NCBI RefSeq assembly: GCF_020623625.1
Contig: NC_060205.1
Location: 241,501-305,500 of the forward strand
Source: Saccharomycodes ludwigii
Taxonomy: Eukaryota > Ascomycota > Saccharomycetes > Saccharomycodales > Saccharomycodaceae
Length of the DNA stretch: 64,000 bases
Direction: 5' to 3'
Shown: piece after piece, positions 1 through 9,653 of the stretch
Position numbering within the stretch: the stretch's first letter is position 1
Layout of the letters: the number at the start of each line of letters is the position of its first letter
Made by a program: the position numbers and the translations under genes
Notes under the pieces: model-generated
Told to the model about the DNA's origin: nothing
Database searches by the model: none
The model's input: the letters and a program-made list of their open reading frames with translations, nothing else

Positions 1-532
1 TCATGAGCAGAAACTTTTGAAAAAAGTTGATTTCTACGATTGGAAACAAGACCAGGGTCATCGGGATACTCAAATATTGAGACAGTACCATGTAACTAAT
101 AGAGAAGATTATTTTAAATATAATAAAATTTGCGGCAACATAAGGAAGTTGGCTCATAAATTATCTTTATTACCTCCAACCGATCCATTCCGTTTAAAAC
201 ATGAAAAATTAATATTAGATAAACTGTTTAACATGGGGATTTTGACAACAAAGTCTAAAATATCAGATTTAGAAAATAAAGTTAGTGTAAGTGCATTTTG
301 CCGTAGAAGGTTACCTGTTGTTATGTTTAGATTGAAAATGGCACAAAGTATTACTGATGCTGTTAAATTCATTGAACAAGGACATGTTCGTGTAGGTCCT
401 GATCTAATTACTGATCCAGCTTTTTTGGTAACTAAGAGTTTGGAAGATTATGTTACGTGGGTTGACACTTCAAAGATAAAACAAACTGTATTAAAATACA
501 GGAATTCAATTGATGATTTTAACTATGCTTAA
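1..532 (+). CDS. IMP3: U3 snoRNP protein Imp3 (5' end outside window)
   Basis: Imp3 is a small S4-domain RNA-binding protein of the U3 snoRNP in the nucleolus. It helps U3 snoRNA base-pair with pre-rRNA for 18S maturation. The open frame runs in from the window edge (first whole codon at base 2, reading [11 protein letters not shown]), so the true start lies outside; the S. cerevisiae protein is 183 residues and only a few N-terminal residues are missing here. Diagnostic stretches are [22 protein letters not shown], the S4 core [16 protein letters not shown] and [13 protein letters not shown], and the C-terminal YRNSIDDF. It converges with the SKG6/TOS2-like gene. In S. cerevisiae IMP3 (YHR148W) is also next to SKG6 (YHR149C), which supports both calls. 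Confidence 0.96.
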   Translation, partial: HEQKLLKKVDFYDWKQDQGHRDTQILRQYHVTNREDYFKYNKICGNIRKLAHKLSLLPPTDPFRLKHEKLILDKLFNMGILTTKSKISDLENKVSVSAFCRRRLPVVMFRLKMAQSITDAVKFIEQGHVRVGPDLITDPAFLVTKSLEDYVTWVDTSKIKQTVLKYRNSIDDFNYA

Positions 533-779
533 ATTGAAACATTAATAGTATTTCATAGATAAGAAAATATCCTCGTTTATACCTAGCATAATAACAGTAA
601 TAAGATCAGTTGATTAGAAATATATATATAAGTATACAATATAATACATTGGCGGGGAGCTGGATAAAACTACATAAAAATTTGTAAAAGAAAAGAAAAA
701 AAAAAAAAAGAAAAAATAAATAAAAAAAATGTATATTAAACATGATCAAATCACTACAAAAAAGGGCATATATCTTTAA

Positions 780-1677
780 TTATCTTTGTCCATCGATCTT
801 TAGCTGTTTACGGTAACCAACTTTATTCTTTTCATGAGTAGGATACAATACGTCGCCGATATCAACAGGAACTTGGCAATCCATATCGTCTAATAACCCG
901 CTCACTCTATAATCGGGTTGCTGGATTATGGGGGGCAAAGTGTTTTTATATTGCTGATTTAATGGCTGACGTTGTTGATGGTTTTGTAGATAAATTGAAT
1001 TATTCATCGAACCGGTCCTTTGTATAGTTAATTCTTTTCTAAAACTACCAGCAGGCTTGTAAGTTTTACCCATATTACTTAATTTCATCGGATCCATCAT
1101 AACAATACTTTCTCTTAAATGATGCGGTAGAAATTTGGTGCCAGCACCAGGGGCTGTTGTACTATTATTAATATTTGTCCCTTCCAATTGTTGCGGTACC
1201 TGCTGCTGCTGCTGCTGCCCAGACGAGTATGCCAGTTCCGGGTTCTGGATAGGATTGAATGGTTTATTGGCTATTAGGTTATTTCTATTGGGTGCTTTAA
1301 AGGAAGTCAATGAATGTAATGTTCTAGAGTTTCTCAATTCACTAGGTGTCGGTAATTCTTCAATTTCTTCTCTATCCTGTGGATGCAAATAATGATATGG
1401 TATATTAGCCTGAGAGTTGTTGAAAGGATCGTTATAATTAAAATTGTTGTATTGGTAACCTTGCTGTTGCATATAGATGTTGTCAGGGGTGTTATATTGG
1501 TGTTCTTGTTGTTGTATGTCATAATCTGGCTGTGGTGGTGGCAAATAAGGAATTGGCTGCTGATTTTGTGGTAACGGGTAATTTAAAGTATATGCTTGTT
1601 GATTAAATAGTGGATATTCGGAATATATGGATGATGTAGCTCTGACACTATTTGTTACAGTTGGATTATTATTATTA

Positions 1678-1729
<52 letters not shown>

Positions 1730-3080
1730 CATCAATAGCAATAGCAGCGGTAGTTGCAGTATTAACATCATGGGCAATGCTGTCATTATTTGTACTTAGA
1801 TCAGGATCTTGGTTTTCATTAAAATTAAATGTATCTGCTACGCTGTTCCTATGCATTTCAACTTGGATCATTTTTTCATGATTTACAGGTAATTCAGTAT
1901 CGCTATGGTACTCTTCTTGCCCATAATTTTCTTCATCATGGATTTCTGGTACAAAACTACGAATAGTACTGTTTCGATCCAAATAAATATTGTATATACT
2001 TTTCAACCTCTTGGTATTTTCTTCTTCATCATTAACATTACCGTTTATATTCTCCTTCGACAACACACTAGTAGCTTCATCATTGTCCTCTTTATCAATA
2101 ACTATGAAATGCTTCTCGTCTTTTATCGGTTTTAAAAAAGACTCTTTGTCTTCGCTTTCCTGCCTTTCTGGTTCAATAAATTCAAATGAATCGATTTCTT
2201 CATTTAATTGTCCTTCATGATTTCTAAATGGATTCCCATCCTTTTGTTCCTTATTCTTCAATTCATCAGTAGCAACAGTAGCACTGGTGGTGGTGGTTGC
2301 AGTGCTAGTGGTAGTATTGGCGGAAGAAGAGGAAAGTGTTTTATCATTAGTAGCGATTGCGACCTTAGCACTAGTATTGTGAGCATCGTGACCTGCAGTG
2401 ACTACATTACTCAATTTGGATTCCGAATATACTGGGGCGCCAAGAGGGAGGGTGGATGAAGTGCTGGCATATTTCTTAGCGACATTATATCCTCCAACAT
2501 CTTTGTCTATGATATTGTAAGCCAAATACCTTAAATCCTCTGTAGATGCATTTTTATCGTTAATACCAAGACTACTTTTATTGGTGGTACCACGGTCAGA
2601 ATTATCGTCAAGTGGTTGAACTAATATAGGTAATTGAAATGGATCTTGTGCGTATATGGTCCTATTAATATTATTTGTACCTGCAGAGGATACCCTTGAC
2701 AACTGTAAATTCTTAGAAAAGCTTTTTGGGGGTCTAAGTTCATTTTCATTATTGTTGGATAATAAATTAATCGAAGAATTGGCAAAAACGGAATTATTAC
2801 CGACAGCAGGATAATCCTTATCATAATTAAGGATTATTGGTGGTAGATATTCCATTTCTCCGACAAAATCTGGATGATCATCTTCCAATTTTTCTTTTTG
2901 GTTTCTTTTCCAAACTATTATTAAAACCACGCCCAGAATAAGTAAAACCACAACGACTGGAACTACAACAGCGACAATTACAGCTGTATTATAAGATGCT
3001 GCTGCTGGTTTCTCAGTGGATGAAGATCGAATGTTTAATAATCTTTCAGCCATACCATAAGATGGAGAAGAAGATAACAT
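780..3080 (-). CDS. SKG6: SKG6/TOS2-type single-pass cell-polarity membrane protein
   Basis: The 766-residue protein has no clear signal peptide. It has one strongly hydrophobic segment at about residues 33-57 (alternating V/I/L), then a basic stop-transfer KRNQKEK and the acidic DDHPDFVGEMEYLPP. This is the layout of the SKG6/AXL2 transmembrane domain in Skg6 and Tos2, which localise to bud sites and interact with the polarity and cell-wall machinery. The rest is low-complexity: a poly-Asn run near residues 450-470 (coded by a TTA/TAA-type microsatellite at 1663-1730), Gln-rich stretches, and a conserved C-terminal patch (SGLLDDMDCQVPVDIGDVLYP). Being next to IMP3 matches SKG6, and being next to PET54 (across the U5 gap) matches TOS2. 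I read it as the single counterpart of that duplicated pair. The membrane topology and C-terminal patch are seen; the function is inferred from the family. Confidence 0.82.
1663..1730. repeat. ATT trinucleotide microsatellite in the SKG6/TOS2-like gene
   Basis: A run of ATT/TTA triplets on the + strand codes for about 20 consecutive Asn residues in the minus-strand gene. Length is expected to vary between strains; in-frame changes would be tolerated in this disordered region. Confidence 0.9.
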
Positions 3081-3665
3081 GTTATACGCTTTGCTTTTAT
3101 GGTATTTTATTGTATTTTACTTTAGCCCCTTGGTAGTTCTACTTTATATATATATATATGTGTATACATATACTTTAATTTTTTTTTTTTGTTTGATTTC
3201 TAAAATACTTTTAAAAAGAAGAAGAAGAAAGGTAAAAAAAAAAAAAAAAAAAAGGAGCAAGAGAAAGGTAGAATAAAAAGAAAACGGAAGTAAAAAAAAA
3301 TTAAAAGAAAATAAAATGTAATAAAACAAATGGAATTTTAATCTATCTACTTCAGTTTTTAAAAGATACGATCTAGTTTATTTGCTACATGAAAAGAGGA
3401 AACCAAGTGATTTTTTAATTTTTTTTTCGCGAAAAAGGAAAGAAAAAAGAAAAAAGAGAGATCGAATAAATTAACCCGTTCAATATTTTTTTTACCTCTT
3501 TCGGATTGCCTTTTTAGCGCGTCAGCCTTATTCCACTTTGTTTCAATTTAATATCAAAACAAAAGATTTTCCCTCCATTTGCCGAGAAACACGGCCAAGT
3601 CGTGTAAAACGACAACACGAATACAGGAGTAAAAACAAACACGTGAAATAACACGAAAAATAATA

Positions 3666-3707
3666 TCCGCAGTCCGAGTGCATCCGCAACCCGAGTGCAT
3701 CCGCAAC
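3666..3707 (+). repeat. TCCGCAGTCCGAGT word plus two tandem 17-bp units
   Basis: TCCGCAGTCCGAGT (3666-3679) overlaps two perfect head-to-tail copies of CCGAGTGCATCCGCAAC (3674-3690 and 3691-3707). It is a GC-rich island in AT-rich DNA about 590 bp upstream of the SKG6/TOS2-like start. The same 14-mer recurs, inverted, at 8938-8951, and its 10-bp core at 23177-23186. Spaced TCCG/CGGA triplets look like a binding site for a zinc-cluster factor, but that is inference. Confidence 0.85.
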
Positions 3708-3837
3708 CCGATAGATAACAAACATTAGATGCCCGTATAAATTTAAAAAAAAAACAGTTACTAAATTAAATGCACTCATTTAAATATATAATAATATTTC
3801 TAGCAACTTTATTTTAAAATTTTAAAATCAAAAATTT

Positions 3838-3911
3838 AAAATAAAAATAAAAATAAAAATAAAAATAAAAATAAAAATAAAAATAAAAATAAAAATAAAA
3901 ATAAAAATAAA
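3838..3911. repeat. (AAAAAT)n hexanucleotide microsatellite
   Basis: About eleven tandem AAAAAT units, uninterrupted apart from the edges. Noncoding. Confidence 0.9.
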
Positions 3912-4559
3912 TAAAATTTTCCAAAAAATTAATCTTAAAACTCATCAGATAAAAATGCCACCAAGAAAAAGAAAAGAAAAAAAGAAAAAAAATCAAACAG
4001 TTCAAACCAAAAAAAAACATTCTTAGTGGAAGGAAAAGAAAATGCAAAAAAAAAATAAAGAGCTTTTGAAGAGAAAAAGAAACAAAAAAAAAATATTGAA
4101 AAAAAATAACGACAGGAAAAATTTAGGTTTTGGATAAAATGAAAAGCAAAAGAAAAACGCAATCAAATAATGAAAAAAAAATATACCCTCAACCAAAAAT
4201 AAATAAAATAAAAAATAAAAACCTTCTTCAATATTACAAAACAATGTCCTATCACTAATTTCTCCAATCAAAACCCATAACCACAACTCTCCTCTCTCAT
4301 TTCTTATCTTTCGATCATCCCTATTAATAGTAACATTTAACAACATCTTGTCATCATAATCATCTCTGTCCACCTATTAAAAGAAAATCTTCCTCCAGCC
4401 ATTTTTCATATGAGATCTTGAGTCTTCAAATCCCACTAAAACAATCTTCTTTTCTAATTTCTGCCCGTTATCCAAATGCCTAATAAGCAAATAATTTCTA
4501 CCCCATCCCTTCCACCTTTAATCATTAAATTATGTTGAATCGTTCAATTCCTTTAATAC

Positions 4560-4850
4560 CCCCTTTTCCCTCTCAAAATTACTTCCCCTTAAGCACTCTC
4601 CCACCTTATTATAATGTAAAATGGTTTCAAGGTTAAATTTGCTTTCGATTCATCATTAATTGATGAATTAATTGACAGTACCCGGATGGCTCTGGTAAAA
4701 GGCAAGAACCATGTTCGTAGATTAATCAAACCAACCATGATCACAAATATATACATATATTGAACCAGGTGGGAATATTTTAATATTTTGATACTGATCG
4801 AATTTTAGCCAAAGCAAATAACCCATGATACCAAAAGAGTGCTAAAGTTT
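4560..4850 (-). ncRNA. SNR7: U5 spliceosomal snRNA
   Basis: U5 snRNA is the core RNA of the U5 and tri-snRNP and aligns the two exons during both splicing steps. On the minus strand the invariant loop 1, GCCTTTTAC, lies at 4703-4695. It is closed by ATGGTTCT (4712-4705) pairing with AGAGCCAT (4693-4686), followed by CCGGGT, nearly identical to S. cerevisiae U5 across about 35 nt. One base of the closing stem differs from S. cerevisiae and keeps a G-U pair. Two further helices bring the ends together: UAGCACUCU (4844-4836) with AGAGUGCUUA (4599-4590), and UUCCCACCU (4775-4767) with AGGUGGGAG (4606-4598). A likely Sm site AATTTTGA follows at 4580-4573. Ends are estimates; about 290 nt is longer than the S. 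cerevisiae long form (214 nt). No other function explains this conserved block. Confidence 0.9.
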
Positions 4851-6266
4851 CGTAAAAAAAAAAAAAGGAAAAAGTAAAAGATAGTAGAAAATAAAGACAC
4901 ACCATATAATAACGAAAAAAGTGGAAAAAAATGGGGAAAAAACTACCTAATAAACGTATAAATAACAGTTACAAAAAAAAAAAAGGAAAACTAATCCAAT
5001 GGAAAAAAAAGACAAATTTCACAAAAAAAAAACAACATGAAGGAAAGTCCTCTAATAGATGGATAAAAAATCTTACAACAAAAAAATGGAGTCAAAAGAA
5101 ACCAAGGAAGATAAAAGGTGAGAAATGAGGTATAAAAAAATTATAGTTGTGAGCAATGATAAAAGGGGAAAAAAATGATAATAACATAAAGTTAAGAAAA
5201 CACTGTTAATGAATATCTCTAGTTTAATTCTTCATTTCTCTATCTTTACATTGTCAAAAGTGATATTTTCTATCATTAATGAATTTCATCTCCCTCCTTC
5301 TTGTCCATCTAAATCCTCCATCAAAAATCCCCACCACCGTTCCCCTCAATATCATAACTTTTTCTTATTTCTCTTACTCCTCTTTAAAACACCTTAAATT
5401 GACTTGCATCAAAACCTTAGCCGTTCCGCTATAGATTTTTTTTTCAGTCTGAACTGCCTCTTTTTAATCTCTTTTTCGAGATAACAAATTCCTTTTAAAG
5501 ATGTAGTATAATACTACAAAAAAAAAAGTGATGAGTGTTGCCCTTTTAGGATTTTTTTTGAAAACGAGTTAATATTAAGAAAGAAAGAAAGAAAAAAATA
5601 TTATATACAAACTTGAGGATTAACAAAGAAAGAAGTAAAGAAGGAAACTAATTTTTTTTTTTTTCTTTTTTCAATTTGCTATGCTTGGTATTTATATAGT
5701 GCTGTTTTGTCAAGATAATATTTTAATTTTTGTGTGTGTGTGTTTTCTGACCCCTCTCAATATATTTTTGCCACTCTTTTTTTTTATTTTTATTAGTTTG
5801 AAAAATTTTATTGCTTTCAAACATTACAAATTGTAATTTCCATGGATAATAGTAATAATAATAGTAATAATAATAATAATAAAAAGAAACGATGAGTAAC
5901 AGTCACGTGATTAATTATACCATATAATTTCACTGGTTACCCATTTCAATAAATACTTTACGTATATTAATAATGGATGTCCGAATGTCAATATGTCCAC
6001 CATTCATACTTTAAGATATGCTATCCCCGACAGTAGGTGATATCTTCAATTTATAAACCATTTCTTCCTTTAATAACTTTGTGCATTATTCATTCCAATA
6101 AATATATAGAAAACCGTTATAATAGCCATACATTGTATAAATTATTTTTGTTCCACTAGTCTTTTTTTTCATTTAATATCAATACCATAACCCACTAGTA
6201 TTCAACATTAATCAAAAATAAAAATAAAAATAAAAAACTTCCCAATACACCTGTGTTTTAGCAACT
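4851..6266. other. Gap between U5 and PET54
   Basis: No supported gene. The end next to U5 should hold its Pol II promoter (a TATTATATGG-like word on the minus strand near 4903-4912). The rest is homopolymer-rich, with a GA/AAG patch near 5577-5645, a short GT run near 5732, and an ATA/ATG-type triplet patch near 5845-5882. TCACGTGA at 5904-5911, about 360 bp upstream of PET54, is a perfect Cbf1/Pho4-type E-box. I looked for snoRNA C/D boxes and a centromere and found neither in convincing form. Confidence 0.65.
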
Positions 6267-7310
6267 ATGAGTGGTAAACCGACTTTTTATTCTGAAAACA
6301 TAACAAAACAACTACTCAGTAGAGTGTTTGCAAAAATGAAAAATGGTGATGTGGTTGGTTTAAGGACAAAACTACCAACGAAGAAACAACTGTCCTTGGA
6401 TAACACTCTGATGATAGTACAAAATAAACTACCCAAAGAGACCGTTTCAGTGATATTTCAAAGTTACAATCCATATTTGACTAAAGACGATTTTTTAAAA
6501 CCTCTAAAAACATATGCATTTAACCAAGAAGGCTTAAAAACAAATAATAACCATGATAACCAACATATTTTAGACATTTTTAAAATTAGAAATCCAAGAT
6601 ATTTCCATTTCACCAATCAATATGTTGTCCTATTTAAAAATATTGAATATTGTAAAAAATATTTCAAGGATATTTCAATTGCCCCCTCAATAGATGGTTC
6701 ATTTTTAAAAAAGAATGCCTCAAACATCAACAATAATAAGAACAATAATAGAACTGTCCCACAAATCGATGATTTGTCTGGTTTCCTAACAACATACAAC
6801 AAATATGTAGAAACTTTATCTGCCGCTTATGAATCACCAGATGTCTTTTATGAGAAAATACGCCAGTTAGGCTCGAAGGAGAAACAACGACAAGTAACTA
6901 TAAAAACAAGCTTGGTTAGTAGTGGTAATGGTAATAGTACCCTTAACTCAGGTATTACCAATAATGACAACGCTGTGACATTGCCAGATTTTAAAGCTTT
7001 AAAAGAAATCGAAAGCAAATGTTGTTTAATGAAATCAAAACTTCCTTCGAAATTAATTAATGTACCAAACTTACCCACAATTTTTTGGCAATATGATTTA
7101 AAACATGCCTTTCCTATAAAGGATGTCTCATTGAAGAATATTCGTCTCAAAAATGGTGGTGACTCTGAGCACAGTCCTTTCCTCAATGATGAGGAAAACA
7201 TCTTTTTTATAGCTTTCAACAACCCAGAAGATGTAACGAGATTTCAAAGTAATTGTCATGGCATGAAATTCGGCAAACACAAGTTATTGGTTGAAAATTT
7301 AAATTTCTAA
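6267..7310 (+). CDS. PET54: Pet54, mitochondrial RNA splicing and COX3 translation factor
   Basis: Pet54 acts at the mitochondrial inner membrane. In S. cerevisiae it is needed to translate COX3 mRNA (with Pet122 and Pet494) and to splice the COX1 aI5-beta intron. This 347-residue protein shares ordered blocks with the 293-residue S. cerevisiae protein: FQSYNPYLTKDDFL (about residues 64-77), RNPRYFHFTNQYVVLF (about 109-124), the YESPDVFYEKI region, and the RRM-like C-terminal half ending FNNPEDVTRFQSNCHGMKFGKH. Overall identity is low, as is usual for mitochondrial activators. A poly-Asn insert near residue 150 explains part of the extra length. It converges with HSV2 (88 bp), and in S. cerevisiae PET54 is also next to HSV2 and TOS2, which strengthens the call. 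Confidence 0.9.
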   Translation: MSGKPTFYSENITKQLLSRVFAKMKNGDVVGLRTKLPTKKQLSLDNTLMIVQNKLPKETVSVIFQSYNPYLTKDDFLKPLKTYAFNQEGLKTNNNHDNQHILDIFKIRNPRYFHFTNQYVVLFKNIEYCKKYFKDISIAPSIDGSFLKKNASNINNNKNNNRTVPQIDDLSGFLTTYNKYVETLSAAYESPDVFYEKIRQLGSKEKQRQVTIKTSLVSSGNGNSTLNSGITNNDNAVTLPDFKALKEIESKCCLMKSKLPSKLINVPNLPTIFWQYDLKHAFPIKDVSLKNIRLKNGGDSEHSPFLNDEENIFFIAFNNPEDVTRFQSNCHGMKFGKHKLLVENLNF

Positions 7311-7397
7311 GAACTAATAATTAAAAACAAAAACAAAATACTGGACATTCAAGATATATAAATAATAATAACACATAACACCTGTATATATATAATC

Positions 7398-8636
7398 TTA
7401 TAATAATTTATAATTTTCACGTACAATTTCGTATTTTGAATCGTTATAATCTTTCATAATATAAAACTTTTGCCATAAGCCACTTTTATGCCAAATTAAA
7501 TAAAAAGTGTCGCTATTATTTTTAATACTGTCGTTTTGTGGATATTCCCATCCAATTTTACAACGATCTCCGGGTATCGTCGACGATAGTTTTATATTGC
7601 ACATGTCTGTTAACAAAAATACATTTTTCTTTCTTTTCATCAACTCTTTCTTTAATAATGGAAGCTGGAATATATGTAAAGTACATTTATCACTTATACA
7701 CGCTATTTTTTTAGAATCTGGGCTCCATTTAATCTCATAAACGTCTGCTATCTCCAACCCTCTTCTAAATTCGTATAATAATGTCCCGAGTTCATTGTTA
7801 CTGGAACCTTTGTTGTAATTCTCATTGGTATTTCCAATGGTGTTTTGAGCACCACCACTATAAAGTTTGAAAATCCTTATTAAAGTTCCTCTTTCCGAAC
7901 AAGATGCTAAATATTCGCCATTAGGAGAAATTGCTAAGCTTCTAATATTGTTTTTGTGTGCCTTAAATATGCTCATGGATTTCATGTCAGGCAATTTTGC
8001 TACTTGAACTTGACCAACTATTTTGGCATTGGAAAACGTAAATAAATTTCGTGAAACACTCGCAGCAACATCATTTCTGATTTTGATATTAGGTATTTGA
8101 ATCTGTATTATCGCACTGCTATGATCTTTATCAGCTGTAATAAACTTATACACCAAAAGCTCGTGATTAATAGTAGTTAATATTAAATAACTTTCACTAG
8201 AAACATAAAAATCCAAAACTTCGCAAGTACTTTCCCAGACTATTTTATGTTGATGCTCATCCCAAATTTTAACTGTATATCCTTTTGCTTTTCGAGGAAT
8301 CTTTAAAGATAATGGTTCTTGTTTTTCCTCCCTTAATAATAAAACTATTAAATTCGTTCTTCCCAACAAAATACTTTTAAAAATAATATATGTTTCGGGC
8401 AAATAACTATTCGCCATTAATTTCAATGGGTAAGTTTTATATATTTTTAAATTATTTCCGATTACACTAGTAAAATAAGTGGAGTCGCTATTAAATTCAA
8501 CGTTAATAAACCTTTGTGGAGTAAGTCCCGAATATTTTAAAGTGTTTTCACAATTGTGCAGTCCATCACCATTAGTACTACCATTAACACTACCACCATT
8601 TTCATCGTATATTAAAAATGCTTTGATATGATTCAT
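7398..8636 (-). CDS. HSV2: Hsv2, PROPPIN phosphoinositide-binding beta-propeller
   Basis: PROPPINs are seven-bladed WD-type propellers that bind PI3P and PI(3,5)P2 on endosomal, vacuolar and autophagic membranes. Hsv2 is the paralogue of Atg18 and Atg21 tied to micronucleophagy. The lipid-binding FRRG motif is present in LLYEFRRGLEIADVYEIKWSPDS (about residues 289-311). Hsv2-specific blocks are GTLIRIF before it, and DRCKIGW, LIWHKSGLWQKFYIM and EIVRENYKLL at the C-terminus. These match the S. cerevisiae Hsv2 end better than Atg18 or Atg21. Length is 412 residues against 448. It lies between PET54 and AMA1, the S. cerevisiae neighbourhood. It is divergent from AMA1 across about 1 kb. Confidence 0.93.
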   Translation of the reverse strand: MNHIKAFLIYDENGGSVNGSTNGDGLHNCENTLKYSGLTPQRFINVEFNSDSTYFTSVIGNNLKIYKTYPLKLMANSYLPETYIIFKSILLGRTNLIVLLLREEKQEPLSLKIPRKAKGYTVKIWDEHQHKIVWESTCEVLDFYVSSESYLILTTINHELLVYKFITADKDHSSAIIQIQIPNIKIRNDVAASVSRNLFTFSNAKIVGQVQVAKLPDMKSMSIFKAHKNNIRSLAISPNGEYLASCSERGTLIRIFKLYSGGAQNTIGNTNENYNKGSSNNELGTLLYEFRRGLEIADVYEIKWSPDSKKIACISDKCTLHIFQLPLLKKELMKRKKNVFLLTDMCNIKLSSTIPGDRCKIGWEYPQNDSIKNNSDTFYLIWHKSGLWQKFYIMKDYNDSKYEIVRENYKLL

Positions 8637-8937
8637 TGCTTTGTAAACTAGAACGTATATATAATATACACATACATATATATATATATATTACAATTCT
8701 GCAATCTGTTTTATTAATTAGTTTTCATTATAAATGAATTGCTTTTAAAAGGACGTATTTTGTAAGAGTTTGGTTTATATAATTTTAAAAATTATCTTTT
8801 CCCCTTTAAATTAATAATAATGAAGCGAATTGAAAAAAAAAAGTACAAAAATGTTATTAAAAGAAGGGAAAAAAAAAAAAAAAAAAAAAAAAATTAAATA
8901 AAAAAAGTTAGACAGAAACCCTCCGGAAAGTTTGCTT

Positions 8938-8953
8938 ACTCGGACTGCGGACT
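8938..8953 (-). promoter_or_regulatory. Second copy of the TCCGCAGTCCGAGT word
   Basis: On the minus strand this reads AGTCCGCAGTCCGAGT, a perfect 14-bp match to 3666-3679, about 300 bp upstream of HSV2. It contains two spaced TCCG triplets, as a zinc-cluster dimer site might. The binding factor is unknown. Confidence 0.6.
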
Positions 8954-9596
8954 AGATCTTTTAGATATCACTGAAATAAAAAATTTTTGTGCCAGTATAT
9001 TTATCTTTATTATATGTGTCACTTTAGACATTTTACACATTATATAAAAGTGTCAGAATATTTACACATTATAATTTTGTTTTGTTTTTGTTTATTTAAA
9101 AAAAATTTTTTTTTTTAAGGAAAAATTGCCATTAGTATTTTATTTCTTTCATATCTTTAAATTAAAAAAAAAAAATTTACATAGCTTAAATACACAATCC
9201 CAAAATTTTTAGAATATATACTTTTAAGAAATAAAGCCAGAATAAAACTTTACTTCCAAGGCAGTCACAAGTTTCATACCTAATTTGAAGGAAAAGAAAA
9301 TTAGAAGAAAAAAAAACAACTTCATTAAACAACTATTACGCTCATTTTTACATTCCCACACACCCCCTCTCTTTAAACTAACTTTTTTACTTTCATTTTC
9401 TTTTTTTTCTTTTTTTTTTTGGTTCAATATTATAGAGTATATTCTAACTAACTAATTTATGGACAACACGCTAAAAAAAAAAAAATTAACTTTACATATA
9501 TACTGTCTTTTATCTTTTAACTATTTGACTTTTATTTAATTATTTTTGCTATTTAAACCTTTTTTTTTTATTTTTTCTCCACTCTCACTTTATTCT

Positions 9597-9629
9597 TTTA
9601 TTTTATTTTATTTTATTTTATTTTATTTT
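9597..9629. repeat. (TTTTA)n microsatellite before AMA1
   Basis: Six to seven pentanucleotide units end about 25 bp before the AMA1 start codon, so they are probably in the promoter or leader. Confidence 0.85.
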
Positions 9630-9653
9630 TTTACCCTTTTATATTTTTTATTG

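Larger units (their letters stand above)
3081..4559. other. Gene-poor gap upstream of the SKG6/TOS2-like gene
   Basis: I see no convincing protein gene. The gap holds a TATA-like run near 3145-3160, long A tracts (about 3235-3255), a CACGTG word at 3641-3646, the GC-richer repeat patch at 3666-3707, an (AAAAAT)n array at 3838-3911, and a pyrimidine-rich stretch at 4240-4560 just 3' of the U5 RNA. Short open frames here are dominated by Phe or Lys runs and look like chance. The promoter of the SKG6/TOS2-like gene must lie in the low end. Confidence 0.7.
8637..9653. other. Divergent HSV2/AMA1 promoter gap
   Basis: No gene seen. It holds A20-type tracts (8873-8893), the inverted copy of the 14-bp word at 8938-8951, a GGCACAAAA word (minus strand, 8993-8985) that fits the Ndt80 middle sporulation element, a 13-bp direct repeat TTTACACATTATA near 9031 and 9060, and a (TTTTA)n array at about 9597-9629 just before the AMA1 start. 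The Ndt80-type match could easily be chance in DNA of this composition. Confidence 0.6.

Noticed and set aside
4023-4373. Minus-strand 116-codon frame 3' of U5
   Set aside because: The apparent start is a GTG; the second half is Phe-rich low complexity from A tracts. The first half has balanced composition but no recognisable motif.
3144-5397. Several short Phe-, Lys- or Tyr-rich open frames in the U5 gap
   Set aside because: They are translations of homopolymers and microsatellites, without homology or promoter context.
5900-5990. Centromere-like pair: GTCACGTG (CDEI type) followed about 70 bp later by GTCCGAATG
   Set aside because: The DNA between is not nearly pure A/T (it contains CTGGTTACCC) and the second half lacks the rest of the CDEIII consensus. 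It is more likely a Cbf1/Pho4-type E-box in the PET54 promoter.
9546-9653. Upstream extension of the AMA1 frame by 36 codons
   Set aside because: It has no ATG, starts at a TTG and reads poly-Phe/Leu from a (TTTTA)n array. The same reasoning moved the starts of AIM14, YIP1 and POL31 to their first ATG.
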